From HGM04593 sp045657945 (GTDB taxonomy: Bacteria; Bacteroidota; Bacteroidia; Bacteroidales; Bacteroidaceae), in NCBI GenBank assembly GCA_045657945.1, contig JAZOUB010000029.1:24427-88426 (forward strand): a DNA stretch of 64,000 nt. Direction: 5' to 3'. The notes under the pieces were generated by a model. That model had not been told where the DNA came from and made no database searches. It saw only the letters and a list, made by a program, of their open reading frames with translations. Position numbers and translations under genes: made by a program. How positions within the stretch are numbered: position 1 is the stretch's first letter; every line of letters starts with the position of its first letter. This document shows, one piece after another, positions 1 to 7,676 of the stretch.

Positions 1-189
1 CATTGCCATACCGGCTGGGTTGGTTGCCATTGTCGAGAGATCGGCACCCAATGAACTCATTGAACCACCCATACCAACATAGCGTGCTGTACCAGCGAGA
101 TCGTTCTCAAGTATAGAAGACACATTGTACATGTTTTGCGCATTCAAACAGAGGGGAAGCGTAAATAAAATATATAACAAGCGTTTCAT
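1..189 (-). CDS. OmpP1/FadL-family outer-membrane protein, N-terminal fragment
   Basis: Only the first 63 codons are present; the gene continues beyond the left edge of the window. The ATG is at 189. The product opens with a Sec signal peptide (MKRLLYILFTLPLCLNAQ). This is followed by a segment with LAGTARYVGMGGSMSSLGAD and ATNPAGMAM, which resembles the N-terminus of Bacteroidales FadL/TodX-type outer-membrane proteins (the NPAG region forms the inner hatch in that family). The likely role is passage of hydrophobic compounds across the outer membrane; the substrate is unknown. It lies 75 bp downstream of the repeat-rich secreted protein on the same strand, so the two are probably cotranscribed. 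The family call rests on a short segment and is moderately sure. Confidence 0.62.
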   Translation of the reverse strand, partial: MKRLLYILFTLPLCLNAQNMYNVSSILENDLAGTARYVGMGGSMSSLGADLSTMATNPAGMAM

Positions 190-264
190 AGTCGGTCAAT
201 TTTATGTTTTTGTTTATTTGTTCAATTCACATCATGGATGTGTCGCAACACTTCATGTGGATGG

Positions 265-1503
265 TTATCTGCGGCCACCACCGCTGCGACTGCCGCCACC
301 ACCGCCACTGCTGCGACTGCCGCCACCGCCGCCACCGCCGCCACTCCTTGTTATAGAAGAGCCACCGGAATAGGAAGAGCCTGAGCTACGTGATACACTG
401 GTGCTGCTTGGACGACTGTATCCACCGCCAGATGATCTGCTTGAGCTGCCACTGGTAGTTGTACCGCTGCGACGTCCTGAAGAACCGCTACCACCTGATT
501 TTGAATTGCGCTGTACATTACTGCTGTTCACAGATGTACGTGTCTGTTGCTGACGGCGCGCAGTTCCTGACGAAGCGTTTCCATTATACTGTTTGTCATT
601 GACTGTACGAGCCTGTTGCTCACGGCGTGGGCCACTGTTCCCAGAGATTGTACGTACCTGCTGTTCGCGACGGGAACCGTTGTTGCTGCCTGCAGTGCGT
701 GTCTGCAGCTCGCGACGGGGATTGCTATTCACAGTGCGTACCTGCTGCTCACGACGAGGACCGTTGTTGTTACCTGCAGTGCGTGTCTGATGCTCGCGAC
801 GGGCTGTACCATTTCCATTAACTACAGGACGTGCATTCTTGTCGTTGCGAGAATTGTTGCCACTGTTGGTTGGACGTGCTGCGTGGTTGTTACGCGAAGG
901 GGCTCCACCTCTGGTTGTTGCCAACATTCCGTTTGTAGGTATATTGCGGTAAGGTTTGGGTTTGAATGGCTTGTGATATGAACCTGCATGCCAATTGTGT
1001 GGATACCAATTATAATAGTGATCGTTATAGCACCAATGTGGAGAGTGGTATGGGTGGTACCAATTGTAGTATGAGCTCCAGTTCCATCTGTTCAACCAGT
1101 AGGTGCTGCAAGAGTAGTAATAGGGATTGCTGTATGTCGGATATATGTTTATTGTATATCCATCATCATATACATACCAGTCATTTATGCCGTAATCATA
1201 TCTCAAGTCCCAGAACAGACTGCTTGAAAGCAACCTGCGCGGTGAGCGGAAACGGATTATACGGTTAGAATAGGTATAATCATCAACAACACTATACAAG
1301 TCATTGGTGTAGTAGGGTTCAACCAAATCCGTACTGTATTCATCTTCAACAACAATTTCGTCATTATCAACGAAATACACCTCCTCGGCACTCTTTACGA
1401 CGAGTACCTTTTTCTCTTTCTTCGGTACAAAGTAAACATCATCAACTTGCGCCCAAGTGAGAACGGGGTAAATCAATAACATTAACAAAGCAAACTTTTT
1501 CAT
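265..1503 (-). CDS. Secreted low-complexity protein with RREQQ-type repeats and Gly/Ser tail
   Basis: This 412-residue protein of unknown function starts with a signal peptide (MKKFALLMLLIYPVLTWAQ). Residues about 20-100 are acidic and Tyr/Val-rich. Residues about 100-185 are very rich in Tyr, Trp, Asn and His (for example NRWNWSSYYNWYHPYH). Residues about 225-335 carry roughly six copies of a degenerate unit with core RRE(Q/H/L)Q(V/T/A)RT separated by Asn/Gly/Ser linkers. The last 75 residues are Ser/Gly/Arg-rich and end in Gly runs. The composition suggests an exported, partly disordered surface or adhesive protein, but no domain is recognised. It is the first gene of a pair with the FadL-like gene. 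The repeats are GC-rich and prone to length change by slippage. Several ORFs on the opposite strand here are shadows of the repeats. Confidence 0.8.
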   Translation of the reverse strand: MKKFALLMLLIYPVLTWAQVDDVYFVPKKEKKVLVVKSAEEVYFVDNDEIVVEDEYSTDLVEPYYTNDLYSVVDDYTYSNRIIRFRSPRRLLSSSLFWDLRYDYGINDWYVYDDGYTINIYPTYSNPYYYSCSTYWLNRWNWSSYYNWYHPYHSPHWCYNDHYYNWYPHNWHAGSYHKPFKPKPYRNIPTNGMLATTRGGAPSRNNHAARPTNSGNNSRNDKNARPVVNGNGTARREHQTRTAGNNNGPRREQQVRTVNSNPRRELQTRTAGSNNGSRREQQVRTISGNSGPRREQQARTVNDKQYNGNASSGTARRQQQTRTSVNSSNVQRNSKSGGSGSSGRRSGTTTSGSSSRSSGGGYSRPSSTSVSRSSGSSYSGGSSITRSGGGGGGGGSRSSGGGGGSRSGGGRR

Positions 1504-1646
1504 AGCTGTATATATTTAGTTCTTTTTCTCTGGTACAAAAATATATACAAAAAAAGGGATAGAACAGGGAAAAATCCTACAAAAAAGGAGGATTTTCCCT
1601 ATTTGATTTGTTTAAAATAACGAAAGGGGCTGACCCATTTTACTTT

Positions 1647-1693
1647 TGACATGACCCCCGAAAGTTAGAAAAAAACTTTCGGGGGTCATGTCA
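1647..1693. repeat. 47-bp perfect palindrome, IS-end-like or terminator
   Basis: Two perfect 20-base arms (1647-1666 and 1674-1693) flank a 7-base A-rich centre. Each outer end begins TGACATGACCCCCGAAAGTT when read inward. That resembles, from memory, terminal inverted repeats of IS3/IS150-group elements. The three bases on each side are TTT, compatible with a 3-bp target duplication. It lies 20 bp beyond the ilvN stop and would form a very stable RNA hairpin, so it may serve as that operon's terminator. The U-run follows the hairpin on the plus strand rather than the minus strand. The structure is certain; its origin is inferred. Confidence 0.7.
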
Positions 1694-1713
1694 TTTTTAG
1701 CCAACCTCTCTTA

Positions 1714-2268
1714 TCATTTATTGCCGATAGATTTACGTTTATAGTCCTCATTGAACAGCAAATCGGCCTGATTATCATGCAAGGCACGTGGCACTGCCAC
1801 ACGACCTGATTTTACGAATTGGAGCATGCACTGCAATGAAACAAATTCATTATAAAGACTCACAACTGTATCGGTAGAACCGGTCATCTCAACTACGGTG
1901 TAGTTTGAATTTACCTCCATGATACGTGCATTGCTGTGACGTATGACTCTTGAGATCTCACTATTCTCCATAATCTTGGGAGTCGAAAGCTTGTACAGCG
2001 CCACCTCCTGGAAGAAGATTTCCTTGTCGGTGTAGTAATCGGCCTTAAGGACATCGACCTTCTTTTCAATGCGCTTGGTTACCTTGTTTACAGAATCTTC
2101 CTCGCCCCACAATGAGATGGTGTAACGGTGTACTCCCTCAATTGATGACGATGACGCAGTGATTGTGTCAATGTTCATCATGCGGCGGGTAAACTCGGCT
2201 GTTACCTGATTAAGCATACCTGCGATATTCTCGGTATATATAATAATTGTATATAGTTTCTTTTCCAT
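1714..2268 (-). CDS. ilvN: Acetolactate synthase, small regulatory subunit
   Basis: This 184-residue protein is the regulatory subunit of acetohydroxyacid synthase. It stimulates the IlvB catalytic subunit and normally confers feedback inhibition by valine. Residues about 4-75 form an N-terminal ACT domain (YTIIIYTENIAGMLNQVTAE, with the ligand loop near N-I-A-G). The C-terminal half matches the ALS small-subunit C-domain. I chose the ATG at 2268 (MEKKLYT), 7 bases after the ilvB stop. A TTG five codons upstream is possible but would overlap ilvB. It is the last gene of ilvDBN. No ilvC follows, unlike the usual Bacteroides order. Family assignment is secure. Confidence 0.95.
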   Translation of the reverse strand: MEKKLYTIIIYTENIAGMLNQVTAEFTRRMMNIDTITASSSSIEGVHRYTISLWGEEDSVNKVTKRIEKKVDVLKADYYTDKEIFFQEVALYKLSTPKIMENSEISRVIRHSNARIMEVNSNYTVVEMTGSTDTVVSLYNEFVSLQCMLQFVKSGRVAVPRALHDNQADLLFNEDYKRKSIGNK

Positions 2269-2275
2269 ATCGTTG

Positions 2276-3979
2276 TTATTCAAATCTCATGTCACTTATA
2301 GTTGCACCGGGCTCGGTCATGGGCATCACATTATCCTCTTCCTTTACAGCCACATGCAGGAGGAATGGGCCATCGGTCGATAGCATCTCTTGAATTGCGG
2401 CATCGAGTTCGCTGCGCTCTATGACAAGGCGTGAAGGGATTCCGTAACCCTGCGCAATGAGAGAATATTCGGGATTGAGCATCGGTGTCCACGAATAGCG
2501 GTGGTTAAAGAATAGTTCTTGCCACTGGCGCACATTACCAAGGTAGTTATTGTTGAGCAGAATCATCTTCACTGCCACACCCTGTTCCATGATTGTTCCA
2601 AGTTCCTGTATATTCATCTGGAAGCCACCATCACCGGTGAAAAGACAGACTGTACGCTCGGGCATTGCCATTTTTGCGCCAATAGCAGCCGGCAAGCCAT
2701 AGCCCATTGTTCCAAGACCACCCGAGGTGAGAATGCTGTGAGGATGTGTAAACTTGAAATAGCGGCTCGACATCATCTGGTTCTGGCCTACATCGGTCAC
2801 AAGGATAGCCTTGTTGGCCGTAGCCTCGCTCACCTTGCGTGCAACCTCACCCATAAGCAAAGGGCCTTCTGTGGGATGCAAGGCCTTGTCTATGACCTTC
2901 TCATACTCAATGGCATTCAGCTCGGCAAAACTATTTACCCACTCAGTGTGCACCCTTGGCTGCACAAGAGTAGCGAGAGCGGCAAGCACCTCCTTGCAAT
3001 CGCCCACTATGGGAACATCCACCTTTACATTCTTGTTTATCTCGGCATGGTCAATGTCAATGTGTATGACCTTGGCCTGCTTTGCGTATGTAGATAGTTT
3101 TCCTGTGACGCGGTCACTGAAACGCATACCAACGGCAATGAGCAGGTCGCACTTGTTGGTGTTCACATTAGGGCCATAATTACCGTGCATTCCCAGCATG
3201 CCCACACACAAAGGGTGGTCGGTTGGAAATGCCGAGAGTCCCATCAAGGTGCGTGCAACAGGAATTCCGCTCTTCTCTACAAAAGCCTTGAGTTCCTCGT
3301 GAGCCTCGCCAAGTTCAACACCTTGACCGACGAGCATGAACGGGCGTTCGGCCTCATTGATGAGACGGGCAGCTTCTTGCATGGCATCACCTGCAGGTGT
3401 TGGATAAGGAATATAACTGCGTACACTATCCACTGATGCAGGCTGATAGTCAACAATTGACACCTGAGCATCCTTGGTAAAGTCAAGCACCACAGGACCG
3501 GGACGGCCTGTTCCGGCAATGTAAAAGGCACGCGCCACAGCCCATGCTACATCCTCAGGACGGCGCACCTGATAGCTCCATTTGGTAATAGGCTGTGTGA
3601 TACCTACGAAGTCAATCTCCTGGAAAGCATCAGTACCAAGCACTGATGAGCTAACCTGGCCGGCAATGACAACTACCGGTGTACTGTCGAGCATGGCATC
3701 ACTGATACCAGTCAATGTATTTGTAGCACCGGGGCCGCTTGTAACAATACAGACACCTACCCTACCCGAACTGCGGGCATAGCCCTGCGCCGCGTGTACG
3801 GCACCCTGTTCATGACGCACAAGTACATTGCGGAATTTGTCACGATAATCATACAGGGCATCGAATACCGGCATGATAGAACCGCCTGGATAACCGAAGA
3901 TGGTATCAACACCCTCATTTATGAGTGAACGCAAAAGAGCTTCACTACCTGTTATATTTTCTTTGTTGTTCATATACAT
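2276..3979 (-). CDS. ilvB: Acetolactate synthase, large catalytic subunit
   Basis: This 567-residue, ThDP-dependent enzyme condenses two pyruvates to acetolactate, or pyruvate with 2-ketobutyrate, in valine/leucine/isoleucine synthesis. The ThDP-activating Glu57 lies in VRHEQGAVHAAQGYAR. The FAD/dimer region contains GPGATNTLTGI and the substrate region DAFQEIDFVGITQPITKW. The GDG-(~26)-NN ThDP/Mg motif spans about residues 449-478. Length is normal for the family. The ATG at 3979 is one base after the ilvD stop; a second ATG at 3973 is equally possible. It sits in the middle of ilvD-ilvB-ilvN, and very tight spacing suggests translational coupling. Control probably comes from the leader upstream of ilvD. 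Confidence 0.97.
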   Translation of the reverse strand: MYMNNKENITGSEALLRSLINEGVDTIFGYPGGSIMPVFDALYDYRDKFRNVLVRHEQGAVHAAQGYARSSGRVGVCIVTSGPGATNTLTGISDAMLDSTPVVVIAGQVSSSVLGTDAFQEIDFVGITQPITKWSYQVRRPEDVAWAVARAFYIAGTGRPGPVVLDFTKDAQVSIVDYQPASVDSVRSYIPYPTPAGDAMQEAARLINEAERPFMLVGQGVELGEAHEELKAFVEKSGIPVARTLMGLSAFPTDHPLCVGMLGMHGNYGPNVNTNKCDLLIAVGMRFSDRVTGKLSTYAKQAKVIHIDIDHAEINKNVKVDVPIVGDCKEVLAALATLVQPRVHTEWVNSFAELNAIEYEKVIDKALHPTEGPLLMGEVARKVSEATANKAILVTDVGQNQMMSSRYFKFTHPHSILTSGGLGTMGYGLPAAIGAKMAMPERTVCLFTGDGGFQMNIQELGTIMEQGVAVKMILLNNNYLGNVRQWQELFFNHRYSWTPMLNPEYSLIAQGYGIPSRLVIERSELDAAIQEMLSTDGPFLLHVAVKEEDNVMPMTEPGATISDMRFE

Positions 3980-3980
3980 G

Positions 3981-5783
3981 TTATTCTATTATTCTTATAC
4001 CGCCCTTGTCGGCTGAGCTCACCATAGAGGCGTATGCCTTGAGGCTATTTGAGATGACGCGGTCACGTGTCAAGGGGAACATAGTGCGGGCTGCGAGTTC
4101 CTCATCTGTCAGCCTTACATTGATGCTACGGGCCGGTATGTCTATGTCAATTATATCACCGTCACGCAATTTGCCGATGTTACCACCGGCAGCCGCCTCG
4201 GGCGAAATGTGACCAATGCTCAAGCCCGATGTTCCGCCACTGAAACGACCATCGGTGATGAGTGCGCACTCCTTGCCCAGATGACGCGATTTGATGTAAG
4301 ATGTTGGATAGAGCATCTCCTGCATACCAGGACCACCCTTTGGACCCTCATATACAATTACAACCACGTCACCAGCCTGCACTGCACCGCCAAGGATTCC
4401 TTCAACAGCAGCCTCCTGCGAGTCGAACACCTTTGCCTTGCCTGTGAATTTCCAAATGCTCTCATCAACACCGGCTGTTTTTACCACACAACCGTTGGTT
4501 GCGATGTTTCCAAAGAGGATTGCAAGACCACCATCACGGGTGTAGGCATGCTCCAACGAGCGGATGCAACCGTTCTCCCTGTCGGCATCGAGTGTCTCAT
4601 AGGTACACTCCTGCGCACCCATAGTATTACAGAACACATTTGCAGGCGCTGTGCTGTAGATGCGCTTGGCCTCGCTGTCAATATTCTCGCCTGTGATACT
4701 GTACTTGGAGATGTCCTCACCAAGTGTTGCACCGTTGACACGAATCGCGGTGGTATCAAGCAGACCACCCTTTGCCAATTCGCCAAGGATTCCAATTATG
4801 CCACCGGCACGGCCGCAATCCTGCATTGAGTATTTTGCACTGTTTGGTGCAAGCTTGCAAAGGCATGGTACGCGACGGCTCAAAGCGTCAATGTCGGTCA
4901 TTGTAAAGTCAACGCCTGCCTCGCCGGCAACAGCCAGAAGATGAAGGATTGTATTTGTCGAGCCACCCATAGCAATATCCAATGTCATGGCGTTGATGAA
5001 CGCTGCGCGTGATGCAATGCTGCGTGGGAGAACACTCTCGTCGCCCTCACCATAATATTTCATTGCATTGGCAACAATCTGCCTTGCAGCATCCTTGAGC
5101 AACTGCACACGGTTGGCATGGGTTGCAAGGATTGTACCATTACCGGGTAGCGAGAGACCGATAGCCTCGGTTAGCGAGTTCATGGAGTTGGCAGTGAACA
5201 TGCCCGAGCAGCTGCCGCAACCGGGACATGAACGTTTCTCAATCTCGGCAAGTTCATCGTCGCCAACTGTATTATCGGCAGCCTTTACCATTGCAATTAC
5301 AAGATCAAGATTCTCGCTCTTCCATGTACCCTTCTCCATTGGACCACCAGAGACGAAGATTGTCGGTATATTAAGGCGCATGGCAGCCATGAGCATACCC
5401 GGGGTTATTTTGTCACAGTTAGAGATGCACACCAGCGCATCAACCTTGTGGGCGTTGCACATATATTCCACACTGTCGGCAATGATGTCACGTGAAGGCA
5501 ACGAGTAGAGCATGCCGTCATGCCCCATTGCAATACCATCGTCAATGGCAATGGTATTGAACTCGGCTGCATAGCAACCAAGTTTTTCAATCTCGGCCTT
5601 GACAATCTGGCCGGCCTCGTGCAAATGGGTATGGCCTGGAACAAGCTGTGTAAAAGAGTTGGCAATGGCAATGATTGGCTTGCCAAACATTTCTCGTTTC
5701 ATACCGTTGGCTATCCATAGCGCACGTGCACCTGCCATACGGCGCCCTTCGGTACATTGAGCGCTTCTCAATTTTATCTTCAT
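3981..5783 (-). CDS. ilvD: Dihydroxy-acid dehydratase
   Basis: This 600-residue iron-sulfur enzyme dehydrates 2,3-dihydroxy-isovalerate and -methylvalerate to the keto acids of Val/Leu/Ile synthesis. Cluster ligands are seen at Cys123 (CISNCDKITPGM) and in CPGCGSCSGMFTANSMN (about 186-201). The N-terminal NSFTQLVPGHTH lacks the extra Cys of [2Fe-2S] plant and mycobacterial forms. This matches the oxygen-labile E. coli [4Fe-4S] type, as expected in an anaerobe. I chose the ATG at 5783 (MKIKLRSAQCTEGRRMAGAR). The longer frame to 5849 runs through the attenuator hairpin. It is first in ilvDBN. Confidence 0.97.
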   Translation of the reverse strand: MKIKLRSAQCTEGRRMAGARALWIANGMKREMFGKPIIAIANSFTQLVPGHTHLHEAGQIVKAEIEKLGCYAAEFNTIAIDDGIAMGHDGMLYSLPSRDIIADSVEYMCNAHKVDALVCISNCDKITPGMLMAAMRLNIPTIFVSGGPMEKGTWKSENLDLVIAMVKAADNTVGDDELAEIEKRSCPGCGSCSGMFTANSMNSLTEAIGLSLPGNGTILATHANRVQLLKDAARQIVANAMKYYGEGDESVLPRSIASRAAFINAMTLDIAMGGSTNTILHLLAVAGEAGVDFTMTDIDALSRRVPCLCKLAPNSAKYSMQDCGRAGGIIGILGELAKGGLLDTTAIRVNGATLGEDISKYSITGENIDSEAKRIYSTAPANVFCNTMGAQECTYETLDADRENGCIRSLEHAYTRDGGLAILFGNIATNGCVVKTAGVDESIWKFTGKAKVFDSQEAAVEGILGGAVQAGDVVVIVYEGPKGGPGMQEMLYPTSYIKSRHLGKECALITDGRFSGGTSGLSIGHISPEAAAGGNIGKLRDGDIIDIDIPARSINVRLTDEELAARTMFPLTRDRVISNSLKAYASMVSSADKGGIRIIE

Positions 5784-5801
5784 AATACTGAATTTAATAA
5801 C

Positions 5802-5832
5802 AAAAAACACCCTTCTCAATGCAAGAGAAAGG
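5802..5832 (-). terminator. Attenuator hairpin in the ilvDBN leader
   Basis: On the minus strand the arms CCTTTCTC (5825-5832) and GAGAAGGG (5810-5817) form an 8-bp stem with one G-U pair and a 7-base loop. It is followed by TGTTTTTTG (T-run at 5802-5807), the signature of an intrinsic terminator. It lies only about 20 bases before the ilvD ATG, inside the transcript started by the promoter at 5898-5930. The stop codon of the leader peptide falls at the edge of the loop. An upstream segment GATAAAGG (5856-5863) could pair with the left arm with one mismatch and act as an antiterminator. That pairing is inferred. Confidence 0.72.
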
Positions 5833-5884
5833 AGAGCCCCGGCAACCACTGAACACCTTTATCTTCAACGACTATCGAGCACAT
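5816..5884 (-). CDS. Candidate ilv leader peptide, 22 residues
   Basis: This short reading frame lies between the ilvD promoter and the terminator-like hairpin. It starts ATG TGC TCG ATA GTC GTT (MCSIVV) and ends LSFLLH then TGA. Eight of 22 residues are branched-chain amino acids (one Ile, three Val, four Leu). Its stop codon sits in the terminator loop, as in classical amino-acid attenuation leaders. Expected behaviour by analogy: ribosome stalling at Ile/Val/Leu codons under starvation would favour read-through into ilvDBN. A Shine-Dalgarno site is not visible, which is normal for the phylum. Translation is not shown. Confidence 0.6.
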   Translation of the reverse strand: MCSIVVEDKGVQWLPGLSFLLH

Positions 5885-5897
5885 TCATTATCATTTG

Positions 5898-5930
5898 CAA
5901 AATTACTCTTTTTTTTAGAAACTGCTCAAA
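5898..5930 (-). promoter_or_regulatory. Promoter of ilvDBN
   Basis: Read on the minus strand, TTTG (5927-5930) is followed after 21 bases by TAATTTTG (5898-5905). This is a full match to the Bacteroidota primary-sigma consensus. It predicts a transcript start near 5891 and a leader of about 108 bases before ilvD, long enough to hold the leader peptide and hairpin. Confidence 0.75.
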
Positions 5931-6010
5931 ATTATTCCAAAAAATAAAGGATGGGAAACTTTTTACAGGAACACGACAAATTCCACTTTTCTCAAAATCG
6001 CCGGACTTAT

Positions 6011-6042
6011 TTTGTTTATATTTTTTAAAAACGCTACCTTTG
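6011..6042 (+). promoter_or_regulatory. Promoter of the 6094 membrane-protein gene
   Basis: TTTG (6011-6014), a 20-base spacer and TACCTTTG (6035-6042) match the Bacteroidota consensus exactly. The predicted start near 6049 gives a 5' leader of about 45 bases. Confidence 0.75.
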
Positions 6043-6093
6043 TAGAACTTATTTGGACATTATTTATTCAAACTTTTATAAAAAGGAATCATT

Positions 6094-6594
6094 ATGGATA
6101 CAGTAAGAATTACATTCGACAGTAAAAAGACTGCCAAATGGCTGACAATCATCATGATTGTTTCTTTATTCATTCTTCCATTCATTGGGTGGAGAGGCAC
6201 TAATGACTACGGAACAAAGTTTACCAAGTACGTTGATGGTGAATCACTCGCATGGATTCTTCTACAAGGCAAACTTTTCGTTCTGAAAGGTGCAGCATGG
6301 CTTTGGATTCTCTGCATGCTTTCCGCTCCTGTCGCAATGCACTTTACAAAAGAGATCCACAACAAGACCGGCTGGACGATCAAGATAACAGCTGCAGCCC
6401 TCGCTTTCCTTGGTTCATTGTTACTAATCGCAGCCTGGACCGAGACAAAGGTTCCCGTCAATGAATCAGACGTTGATGTTGAAATTGCAAGTGAAGGCGC
6501 CAGCATGATGGGAACGTGGATCTACATGATTGCATCAGCTGCGCTCTGTGGCACTCTTGCTTATGAAGGAAGAGACTATTTCATAAAGAAATAA
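6094..6594 (+). CDS. Unknown four-helix membrane protein
   Basis: This 166-residue protein of unrecognised family has no signal peptide. It has about four hydrophobic segments, near residues 15-32, 60-80, 92-113 and 138-155, so it is predicted to be an inner-membrane protein. The loop between segments 3 and 4 (ETKVPVNESDVDVEIASEG) is acidic. The first loop contains a Trp-Arg-Gly-Thr-Asn stretch. It stands alone between the divergent ilv operon and the convergent ABC-transporter operon. It has its own perfect promoter at 6011-6042 and a strong shared terminator at 6609-6659. Nothing in the context gives a function. Confidence 0.8.
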   Translation: MDTVRITFDSKKTAKWLTIIMIVSLFILPFIGWRGTNDYGTKFTKYVDGESLAWILLQGKLFVLKGAAWLWILCMLSAPVAMHFTKEIHNKTGWTIKITAAALAFLGSLLLIAAWTETKVPVNESDVDVEIASEGASMMGTWIYMIASAALCGTLAYEGRDYFIKK

Positions 6595-6608
6595 ATATTG
6601 CAGATTGG

Positions 6609-6659
6609 TAAATAAACAGGAAGTGCTCTCTGAATCAGAGAGCACTTCCTGTTTATTTA
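6609..6659. terminator. Bidirectional terminator, 25-bp palindrome
   Basis: Arms 6609-6633 and 6635-6659 are perfectly complementary around one central base. GC-rich inner pairs (AGTGCTCTCTGA) are flanked by A/T tracts that supply a U-run on either strand. It ends one base before the stop codon of the convergent permease gene, so it serves both transcripts. Confidence 0.85.
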
Positions 6660-7676
6660 TTACTTTAATCCACGGTTCTTCAATACCACATATATTATCA
6701 CAGGAGCACCGACAAGAGGCGTTACTGCATTCAAAGGCAAAGGACTGGTACTGTCGGCCAATTGACAAACCAAGTTACAAAGCAACGTAACCGATGCTCC
6801 AAGAATTATTGTAGAAGGAACCAGATGGCAATGGTTGTTGCTACGGAGCAAAAGACGGGCGATGTGGGGAACTGCAAGCCCAATGAACGAAACCGGACCG
6901 CAGAAAGCTATGACAACAGCAGTCAACAGGCCTGACACACACAATGCGATACCACGCACACGCTTGACGCTGACACCAAGGTTCACAGCATACGCATCGC
7001 CCAGCAGCATTGCGTTCAACGGCTTCATCATGACAAGTGACACTAAAAGCAGGAACAATATTACAGGTGCAAAAAATGCAATGTTGTCCATCGTCACACC
7101 ACCAAGATCGCCCATTCCCCAAACTGTATAAGATTTCAATCCATCGGCAGGAGAAAAATAGTTCAGCAACGTAATGGCCGAAGAGGTGACATAACTGACC
7201 GCAACACCGGCTATTAGAAGAAACATATTGTTACGCAAGAGCGTAGCCAAGAACATTATCACAAGCATAACAAGCAAGGCACCCACCAATGCACCGCCGA
7301 GCACAGCCCAATAGCCATCAAGCCCAAAGGTAGATATTCCACACAACATAACGACCGCAACCCCGAGTCCCGCACCACTGTTGACACCAAGCACCTCGGG
7401 GCCTGCAAGAGAATTGCGTAGAACTGTTTGAAGCAACAGACCTGCCACAGAAATTGAAGCACCGGCAAGTACCGCAGTGAGTGCTTGAGGCAGACGTAGT
7501 TCAAGAACAGTCACACTCCAAGCAACATTCTCACTACCATCTCCAAGGGCAATCGACATCACCTCACCGAATGGTATGCTGACACTACCACATGAGAGAT
7601 TTGCGACGAACAGCAACAGCATTGACAACAGAGCAAGGATGTATGGAATAAATTTATTATCAATACATTTTCTCAT
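6660..7676 (-). CDS. FecCD/BtuC-family ABC transporter permease
   Basis: This 338-residue inner-membrane permease of the siderophore/heme/cobalamin importer family has about ten hydrophobic segments. Family motifs seen are LRLPQALTAVLAGASISVAG (about 59-78), NSLAGPEVLGVNSGAG and GPVSFIGLAVPHIARLLL near the C-terminal third, where the ATPase docks. The substrate is unknown: corrinoid, heme or ferric siderophore are all possible. It overlaps the upstream binding-protein gene by 17 bases, so they form one system. No ATPase gene follows; a convergent gene and terminator lie directly downstream. The ATPase must be encoded elsewhere or shared. It is last in the 12345-6660 run. Confidence 0.93.
   Translation of the reverse strand: MRKCIDNKFIPYILALLSMLLLFVANLSCGSVSIPFGEVMSIALGDGSENVAWSVTVLELRLPQALTAVLAGASISVAGLLLQTVLRNSLAGPEVLGVNSGAGLGVAVVMLCGISTFGLDGYWAVLGGALVGALLVMLVIMFLATLLRNNMFLLIAGVAVSYVTSSAITLLNYFSPADGLKSYTVWGMGDLGGVTMDNIAFFAPVILFLLLVSLVMMKPLNAMLLGDAYAVNLGVSVKRVRGIALCVSGLLTAVVIAFCGPVSFIGLAVPHIARLLLRSNNHCHLVPSTIILGASVTLLCNLVCQLADSTSPLPLNAVTPLVGAPVIIYVVLKNRGLK

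Noticed and set aside
593..981. Several plus-strand ORFs with repeated CCSRRGP units
   Set aside because: They are antisense translations of the RREQQ repeats of the minus-strand secreted protein.
5784..5849. Longer IlvD start
   Set aside because: It would translate the attenuator hairpin and T-run. Known IlvD proteins begin close to the ATG at 5783.
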